NCBI GenBank assembly: GCA_002308775.1
Contig: DBVT01000018.1
Location: 6,272 to 16,147, forward strand
Source of the DNA: Mageeibacillus sp. UBA1257
GTDB taxonomy: Bacteria; Bacillota; Clostridia; UBA1212; UBA1257
Direction: 5' to 3'
DNA length: 9,876 bases
Both the position numbers and the translations under genes were made by a program. The notes under the pieces are model-generated. The model was not told where the DNA came from, ran no database searches, and saw only the letters and a list, made by a program, of their open reading frames with translations. Shown here in pieces: positions 5,439-9,876 of this stretch (position 1 is the first letter of the stretch; each line of letters begins with the position of its first letter).

Positions 5439-6671
5439 TCAAACTCCCGCTTTTTTCCAATACTCTTCAGTCTCCTGCATCCCGTGAGTCCTGTAATAAA
5501 CATTCATACGCTTGAATTCGAGGAGCTTAAAATATCCGTATTTATTGCCCTGACCGCCGCCCTGATCGTCTACAACGCAATATTTGATACCTTCAACCGT
5601 TCCTTCCATCCAAGCGGAAGCGAGCTGAACTCCGGCATCCATGATCGACTGCATTACGATATAGAAATTCGTGAGAAGCAAAGGATAATCGTCCAGGTAA
5701 TGTCTTCCGAGTTCGTGCCACTGCATCATATCGCCGCATTCTCCGAAATACAGTGCCTTGCCATGCTTTTTGGCTGTATCGACGTGAAGCTTGAGAAAAT
5801 CTTTTACGCTGATCGGAACAGCTTTTGCGCCCGGATACGGAGCGAAACCGTCGAGGAGGTTGTATTTATTCCCGTGCTGAAAATGAGTACATACCGTGTC
5901 TATCGGATCGGCATTCTGTCTCAGCATCATTGTTTCGAATTCCTCCAGCGTATCTGCCGTAAAATCGATATCGTCAGGCGTCCATGTATTCTCATATGAG
6001 GATGATCTGTTCAGATGGAGAGCGAAATTCCTCTGCTCGCCGTTTCCCGATGTGATCATTCTGTATTTGTCATACTTTCTGATCGTATCACCTATCGTCT
6101 TGTAAAATGCTTCGAAGTCCTCTGTCTTGAACACCCACTGCTCATTAGGCGCGAAATGAGCCGGACCCCAGTCCGCGTCGAGATTGTACTCGTTTCCTAT
6201 TTCCCAGCCCCAGATAGCCGGAGAATTTACATATCTTTTTACGACATCTTCGACATATTCGACAGAAAGCTTTGTCTGCTTTGATTCAGGATCTCTCATC
6301 AGTCTCAGAGGCTCATTTACGATATTGCTCATCGTGCAGAATCTCCAGAGAAGGCTTGCGATGATACCGATGTGGCACTTCTCGCACTCTTTGACGATCT
6401 TATCCATCTCCTTAAAATATGCCTCCTTATCCTTCATCCAGGAAAGGAAGCCGTGCTCCCCCCATGTGCAGAGCGGTATCCTCATAAACGGGATGCCGAG
6501 TTCCTGCATAAGAGGGATATCCTCAAGATAAACGCCCTTCAATCTTCTCGATTTTTCGTCGTCACCGTACATTTGAGCGACAAAAGAAATGAAGGAATTC
6601 GTTCCGAATCCGTAAAATGTTTTACCGTCAAGCTGCAAAACTCCGTCTTTTACTGTAAGTCCGTAATTCAT
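5439..6671 (-). CDS. Intracellular clan GH-A glycoside hydrolase (GH5/cellulase-like fold)
   Basis: This 410-residue retaining glycosidase has a (beta/alpha)8 fold. The acid/base is Glu161 in IWGWEIGNEYN (153-163), and the nucleophile is probably Glu311 in LYFGECGD (307-314). The opening QLDGKTFYGFGTNSF (13-27) and the MRIPL strand (63-67) are typical of GH5-like and mannanase-like proteins. There is no signal peptide, so it would act on short imported oligosaccharides or glycosides. ATG 6671 has a near-perfect AGGAGGT at six bases. It lies 65 bases downstream of rhamnulokinase on the same strand, and no separate promoter or terminator between them is convincing. I infer a role in releasing a sugar, perhaps rhamnose, from a glycoside; the exact family and substrate cannot be fixed by eye. 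Confidence 0.85.
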   Translation of the reverse strand: MNYGLTVKDGVLQLDGKTFYGFGTNSFISFVAQMYGDDEKSRRLKGVYLEDIPLMQELGIPFMRIPLCTWGEHGFLSWMKDKEAYFKEMDKIVKECEKCHIGIIASLLWRFCTMSNIVNEPLRLMRDPESKQTKLSVEYVEDVVKRYVNSPAIWGWEIGNEYNLDADWGPAHFAPNEQWVFKTEDFEAFYKTIGDTIRKYDKYRMITSGNGEQRNFALHLNRSSSYENTWTPDDIDFTADTLEEFETMMLRQNADPIDTVCTHFQHGNKYNLLDGFAPYPGAKAVPISVKDFLKLHVDTAKKHGKALYFGECGDMMQWHELGRHYLDDYPLLLTNFYIVMQSIMDAGVQLASAWMEGTVEGIKYCVVDDQGGGQGNKYGYFKLLEFKRMNVYYRTHGMQETEEYWKKAGV

Positions 6672-6705
6672 GATCGACCTCCTAAGTCATATATTATTAT
6701 TTATT

Positions 6706-6728
6706 TTCAGGCATTCTTCGTGCCTAAA
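6706..6728 (-). repeat. Hairpin in the rhaB-glycosidase spacer
   Basis: In the minus-strand RNA, UUUAGGCA (6728-6721) pairs with UGCCUGAA (6713-6706) over eight positions including one U-G, with a seven-base loop. It is followed by an A/U mix, not a U tract, so it is not a standard terminator. It begins nine bases after the rhamnulokinase stop and might protect or attenuate the upstream message. Confidence 0.45.
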
Positions 6729-6736
6729 CGTCATTA

Positions 6737-8206
6737 TTAAAGCAGTTTTTGAAGCTTTTCGTATGCGTCGTCCCACTGAGCCTTCTTCGAAGGATCCGGG
6801 AAATAATCCTTCTTTTCGAACGAATCGGAGATGATCGCTCTTGCTTCTTTTATATTCTTGGCTTCTCCGAGGCTTATGAGCTGTACAGCGAGGTTTCCGA
6901 TAGCTGTCGCTTCGACAGGTCCTGCTACGACAGGTCTGTCTATCGCTTCCGCAGTGAACCGGCAGAGCGTCTTTTCCTTGCATCCTCCGCCTACTATATG
7001 TAAAACAGGGATCTTGTATCCGACTATCTTTTCCAGCTCTTCGATCGCCATTCTGTATTTGAGAGCAAGGCTCTCCATGATGCATCTTACGATCTCGCCT
7101 TTTGTTTCCGGAACCTTCTGACCTGTCCTTCTGCAGAATTCAACGACCTTTTCAGGCATATGACCGGGTTCAAAGAATTCAGGCGCGTCAACATTAATGA
7201 TCGACGCAAACGGTGTTGCAGCCTTCGCTCCTTCTTCGAGTTCGTCGAATGAAAGATTCTCTCCTTTTTTGATCCAATATCTTCTGCATTCCTGAGAGAT
7301 CCAGAGACCCATGATGTTTTTAAGAAGCCTGATAGTTCCGAAAGCGCCGCCTTCGTTCGTGTAGTTAAACGAAAGCGTGGATTCGTTAATGACAGGCTTT
7401 TTGATCTCCGCACCGAGAAGAGACCATGTTCCCGAGCTTATATACGCTCCCTTCGTATTCTTGAACGGAACCGCGGCGACTGCGCTGCCGGTGTCATGTT
7501 CGGCAACAGCGATCACCGGTATGCTTTTTACGCCGAGTTCTTTACAGACCGCGTCTGAAAGGCCGCCGATCTTCGTTCCTGAAGGCACGACTTCTCCGAG
7601 TATGTCAGTCCTTATTCCGAGCTTATTCATCAGATCGTATGCCCAGGAACCCTTTACGGAATCATACATCTGAGAAGTGCTTGCAATGGTATATTCGCAC
7701 GCTTTTACGCCTGTAAGGAAAAAATTCATCAGATCCGGCATAAACAGAAGTCTGTCAGCCGCTTTAAGCGTTTCGCTGCCGTTTCTGGTCATCGCAAGGA
7801 GCTGATATAAAGTATTAAATTTCTGGAAAGCTATTCCTGTTTCGGCGTATATTCTCTCTTTGGGCATAATACTCTGTGCAAGCTCGATCATGTCGTCTGT
7901 CTGCGAATCTCTGTAATGCGTCGGATTTCCGAGAAGCTCGTCCTTTGATGACAGAAGTCCGAAATCGACGCCCCATGTATCTATACCCATAGATGATATG
8001 TCATAACCTTTGCTCTGAGCTTTGGCAATACCTGCTTTCAGTTCAAAAAGAAGTCTCGGAAAATCCCAGGTGAACGTTTTACCCATCATAAGGGGTTCAT
8101 TTTGGAAGCGATGAACTTCCTCAAGGCTCAATTTATTTCCGTCAAACGATCCTACGATCGCTCTGCCGCTGCTGGCTCCGTAATCAAAAGCAAGTATTCT
8201 CTTCAT
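6737..8206 (-). CDS. rhaB: Rhamnulokinase
   Basis: This 489-residue FGGY-family sugar kinase phosphorylates L-rhamnulose to L-rhamnulose 1-phosphate with ATP in the cytoplasm. The length is normal for the family. Visible marks are DYGASSGR (8-15, N-terminal phosphate loop), GIDTWGVDFGLL (74-85), EHDTGSAVAAVP (236-247, catalytic base Asp238), SSGTWSLLGAE (257-267), and near the C-terminus an IVGGGCKE loop and VAGPVEATAIGN, a rhamnulokinase hallmark. ATG 8206 follows AAAGGAAG at nine bases. The usual partners, rhamnose isomerase and rhamnulose-1-phosphate aldolase, are not in the window; instead an intracellular glycosidase follows after 65 bases. A related kinase specificity, such as fuculose or xylulose, is less likely given these motifs. 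Confidence 0.92.
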   Translation of the reverse strand: MKRILAFDYGASSGRAIVGSFDGNKLSLEEVHRFQNEPLMMGKTFTWDFPRLLFELKAGIAKAQSKGYDISSMGIDTWGVDFGLLSSKDELLGNPTHYRDSQTDDMIELAQSIMPKERIYAETGIAFQKFNTLYQLLAMTRNGSETLKAADRLLFMPDLMNFFLTGVKACEYTIASTSQMYDSVKGSWAYDLMNKLGIRTDILGEVVPSGTKIGGLSDAVCKELGVKSIPVIAVAEHDTGSAVAAVPFKNTKGAYISSGTWSLLGAEIKKPVINESTLSFNYTNEGGAFGTIRLLKNIMGLWISQECRRYWIKKGENLSFDELEEGAKAATPFASIINVDAPEFFEPGHMPEKVVEFCRRTGQKVPETKGEIVRCIMESLALKYRMAIEELEKIVGYKIPVLHIVGGGCKEKTLCRFTAEAIDRPVVAGPVEATAIGNLAVQLISLGEAKNIKEARAIISDSFEKKDYFPDPSKKAQWDDAYEKLQKLL

Positions 8207-8237
8207 CGTAAAAATCTTCCTTTCACAATTTTTTTAT

Positions 8238-8246
8238 ATTATATCA
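8238..8246 (-). promoter_or_regulatory. Extended -10 promoter of rhaB
   Basis: The minus strand reads TGATATAAT (8246-8238), a perfect -10 with the upstream TG of an extended -10 promoter. No good -35 is found at the right distance. It lies in the 88-base gap after the cation transporter gene, in which I see no intrinsic terminator. Confidence 0.5.
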
Positions 8247-8294
8247 AACCTCGTCCCTTAATGCCACAGTTTTTATCGTTTAACGCAGCATCCG

Positions 8295-9461
8295 TCAGGA
8301 CTCGGAAAAGTCTGTGTCGAGAGCGATCTGAAGCGTATAATCGGGATACATTTCAGCGATCTTATCGCATATCTCCTCATAAACGGCATTTCTGTCTTTC
8401 GCATCAAAACTCACGATAACATCGAATCTTATCGTCTTTTTCTCTTCATTTACGTAAAAACCGTGCATTTGAAGCACATATTCGTTTGCCATGACGATCT
8501 CTTTGATCCTGTCGCGCATCCTGGCCGCTTCGTCGTTTTTCGTGTTGACTGAATAGACTCCGATCGCTGTCAGGATCACATGATGCTTTTTGTAGACTTC
8601 GACAGATATCTGCCTCAGGAGTTCATCGAGTTCACCCGCCGAATAAGTATCGGGAACTTCGATATGAACAGAGCCGTTGAAAGTATCCGGTCCGTAGTTA
8701 TTAAGCACGAGATCATATGCTCCGAAAACATCCGGGAAGGACATCACGGTTTCTTTTATGGCCTTTGCAAGTTCTGCGTCAGCTCTTTCACCGAGTATCC
8801 TTGAAAGCGTTTCACGAAGCATATCTATGCCTGATTTGATGATAATGATCGATATGATCGCACCGAGCCACGCTTCAAGGGAGATATGGAATATCAAAAA
8901 GATCACTGCAGCAACAATGGTAGCTGCCGAAATGATCGCATCAAGAAGCGCGTCCTTGCCTGAATTTTTAAGTGAATCGGAATTGACCTTCTTACCAACG
9001 TTATTAAAATAAATACCGAGAAAGATTTTGATTAAAACAGCTACGGCTATGATCATCAGATGAACTGTCGCATACTGGGGCTCGATCGGATGGATTATCT
9101 TTTTGACAGATTCAACGAGAGAAGTAATGCCTGCATAAAGAACAAGTATGGCTATAACCATCGCGCTCAGATATTCTGCTCTGCCGTGACCGAAAGGATG
9201 CTTTCTGTCAGGCTTTTTGCCCGCAAGTTTCGTGCCGACTATCGTTATTATTGAAGACGCCGCGTCAGAAATGTTATTCACTGCGTCAAGAACTATAGCG
9301 ATAGAGTTGGATATAATTCCGACAACAGCCTTGAATGCAGCAAGAAAAACATTTGCCAGTATGCCGATTATGCTTGTTCTGACGATAGTTCTGTTTCTTC
9401 CTTTCGTCTTGTCATATTCAACAAGTACCTTTGTCTCTTCGATTTTATCTGTTTTTGGCAT
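8295..9461 (-). CDS. Cation diffusion facilitator family transporter, possibly Mn-type
   Basis: This 388-residue membrane protein would export divalent metal ions in exchange for protons. Helix 2 carries DAVNNISDA (59-67) with the metal ligands Asn62 and Asp66, and helix 5 carries DALLD with Asp170 and Asp174. The loop DRKHPFGHGRAEYLSA (85-100) is a family signature. The Asn-Asp-Asp-Asp site resembles that described for bacterial Mn exporters (MntE-like), whereas zinc members use His and Asp; manganese is therefore my inference. Six helices span about 27-220. The cytoplasmic C-terminal part is longer than in the common 300-residue members, with a second alpha/beta segment (about 315-388). ATG 9461 follows GGGAGG at nine bases. 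It appears to be transcribed alone, and no metal regulator gene is seen beside it. Confidence 0.92.
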   Translation of the reverse strand: MPKTDKIEETKVLVEYDKTKGRNRTIVRTSIIGILANVFLAAFKAVVGIISNSIAIVLDAVNNISDAASSIITIVGTKLAGKKPDRKHPFGHGRAEYLSAMVIAILVLYAGITSLVESVKKIIHPIEPQYATVHLMIIAVAVLIKIFLGIYFNNVGKKVNSDSLKNSGKDALLDAIISAATIVAAVIFLIFHISLEAWLGAIISIIIIKSGIDMLRETLSRILGERADAELAKAIKETVMSFPDVFGAYDLVLNNYGPDTFNGSVHIEVPDTYSAGELDELLRQISVEVYKKHHVILTAIGVYSVNTKNDEAARMRDRIKEIVMANEYVLQMHGFYVNEEKKTIRFDVIVSFDAKDRNAVYEEICDKIAEMYPDYTLQIALDTDFSES

Positions 9462-9493
9462 TATTCGGATCCTCCCTCGATCAATATAAAATC

Positions 9494-9522
9494 ATTATAT
9501 CGAAAAGGTTTCTGTAAAGCGA
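9494..9522 (-). promoter_or_regulatory. Possible promoter of the cation transporter gene
   Basis: The minus strand has a perfect TATAAT (9499-9494) 33 bases before the start codon; the hexamer 17 bases upstream, TCGCTT (9522-9517), is a poor -35. A second TATAAT (9566-9561) further upstream is an alternative, also without a good -35. Confidence 0.4.
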
Positions 9523-9543
9523 AATTACTTGTCAGCAATTTCG
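9520..9543. repeat. Inverted repeat near the cation transporter promoter
   Basis: CGAAATT (9520-9526) and AATTTCG (9537-9543) are perfect 7-base arms separated by ten bases. The left arm overlaps the presumed -35 of the cation transporter gene, a place where a repressor could act. No regulator can be named from the sequence. Confidence 0.4.
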
Positions 9544-9597
9544 ACATTTCACGTAAGTGTATTATACAGTAAAAAAGTATTTTTTTCGCACTGAAAC

Positions 9598-9619
9598 GAC
9601 AAATTTTTAAAAAATTGTC
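9598..9619. repeat. A/T-rich near-perfect palindrome upstream of the marR promoter
   Basis: A 22-base palindrome with arms beginning GACAA and ending TTGTC is perfect except for one A-A mismatched pair. It ends eight bases before the -35 of the MarR gene, where it could serve as an UP-like element or a second regulator site. Confidence 0.45.
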
Positions 9620-9632
9620 AAATATGTTGACA
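9616..9632. repeat. Inverted repeat containing the marR -35 element
   Basis: TGTCAA (9616-9621) and TTGACA (9627-9632) are perfect 6-base arms around five bases. The right arm is the -35 hexamer itself. It overlaps the end of the A/T-rich palindrome just upstream. Confidence 0.4.
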
Positions 9633-9655
9633 GATCATATTCAGTGTGCTAAACT
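9627..9655 (+). promoter_or_regulatory. Promoter of the MarR/OhrR-like gene
   Basis: A consensus TTGACA (9627-9632), a 17-base spacer and TAAACT (9650-9655) make a strong SigA promoter. Transcription would start near 9662, inside the inverted repeat just downstream, giving a leader of about 75 bases. Confidence 0.75.
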
Positions 9656-9657
9656 AA

Positions 9658-9681
9658 TTGTGCGCAATTGATTGCGCGCGA
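9658..9681. promoter_or_regulatory. Probable MarR/OhrR operator
   Basis: Arms TTGTGCGCAAT (9658-9668) and ATTGCGCGCGA (9671-9681) form an inverted repeat matching at nine of eleven positions around a two-base centre. It starts two bases after the -10 and covers the expected transcription start. MarR-family proteins bind such palindromes as dimers and often repress their own genes; binding by the adjacent gene's product is inferred. Confidence 0.6.
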
Positions 9682-9737
9682 CTAATTAAAATATTACTTA
9701 TTGTCGCAGTACGTTTTTTACGAAGGAGACTGTAAAT

Positions 9738-9876
9738 ATGGCAGATGAAAAATCATTTGATGCGCTCTTGCTCGACAATCAGCTGTGCTTTCCGCTGTAC
9801 GTCTGCGCCAAGGAGGTTGTGAACCTCTACAGGCCGCACTTGAATGCGATCGGCCTCACCTACACGCAGTACATCG
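9738..9876 (+). CDS. MarR-family transcriptional regulator, OhrR-like, 3' end outside window
   Basis: Only the first 46 residues are in the window, from ATG 9738 with AAGGAGA eight bases upstream. The N-terminal helix LLLDNQLCFPLYVCAKEV (10-27) followed by YRPHLNAIGLTYTQYI closely resembles the start of OhrR-type organic peroxide sensors, where the cysteine in the NQLCF motif (Cys17 here) is the redox-sensing residue. Family members dimerise through this helix and carry a winged-helix DNA-binding domain after it, here beyond the edge. The strong promoter with an inverted repeat over the start site suggests autorepression. A peroxidase gene such as ohr might follow but is not visible. General MarR membership is firm; the peroxide role is likely but inferred from the cysteine context. 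Confidence 0.88.
   Translation, partial: MADEKSFDALLLDNQLCFPLYVCAKEVVNLYRPHLNAIGLTYTQYI

Noticed and set aside
6687..7085. A 132-codon minus-strand frame over the end of rhaB
   Set aside because: It is out of frame within a well-conserved kinase, has no ribosome binding site and carries a low-complexity Arg/Ser/Cys composition.
8207..8294. A search for a terminator between the cation transporter gene and rhaB
   Set aside because: No stem of useful length followed by T residues is present on the minus strand; only weak 3-5 base pairings were found.
1..9876. CRISPR arrays, transposases, tRNA or rRNA genes, phage or defence genes
   Set aside because: Neither strand shows regularly spaced repeats, RNA gene signatures or proteins of these types.

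Overview
The window looks like chromosomal DNA of an anaerobic Bacillota, most likely an uncultured gut or rumen Clostridia. This is inferred from strong AGGAGG-type ribosome binding sites, SigA-like promoters with AT-rich spacers, moderate GC content, and a tetrahydrofolate (THF) riboswitch in front of a folate-type ECF transporter gene. No rRNA, tRNA, insertion sequence, phage gene or CRISPR array is visible. All genes but the last lie on the minus strand.

Right to left along the minus strand, the layout is as follows. (1) A lone cation diffusion facilitator (9461-8295). (2) A rhamnulokinase (8206-6737) followed by an intracellular clan GH-A glycoside hydrolase (6671-5439), probably one sugar-catabolic unit. 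(3) A promoter, a long 5' hairpin, a THF riboswitch and a FolT-like S component (5395-4063). (4) A 77-residue two-helix membrane protein with its own promoter and a clear intrinsic terminator (4042-3652). (5) A tightly packed four-gene operon from a promoter at 3648-3620: a DUF4886/SGNH hydrolase, an Asp/Glu-racemase-like protein, a DUF1537 four-carbon acid-sugar kinase and a DapA/NanA-family aldolase-like protein cut by the left edge. On the plus strand at the right edge an OhrR-like MarR regulator begins, with a near-consensus promoter and an inverted-repeat operator just downstream of its -10 element.

The genes fit a bacterium living on plant or host glycans. The hydrolase and rhamnulokinase could free and phosphorylate a deoxysugar. 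The DUF1537 operon could de-esterify, phosphorylate and cleave an acid sugar. The FolT-like protein would scavenge folate under THF control. The least ordinary parts are the riboswitch leader (an extra 17-pair hairpin and an overlapping expression platform), the FolT-like protein with a hydrophilic insert of about 77 residues, and the SGNH-racemase-DUF1537-aldolase cassette, whose substrate cannot be read from sequence. No wholly new defence or mobile system is seen.
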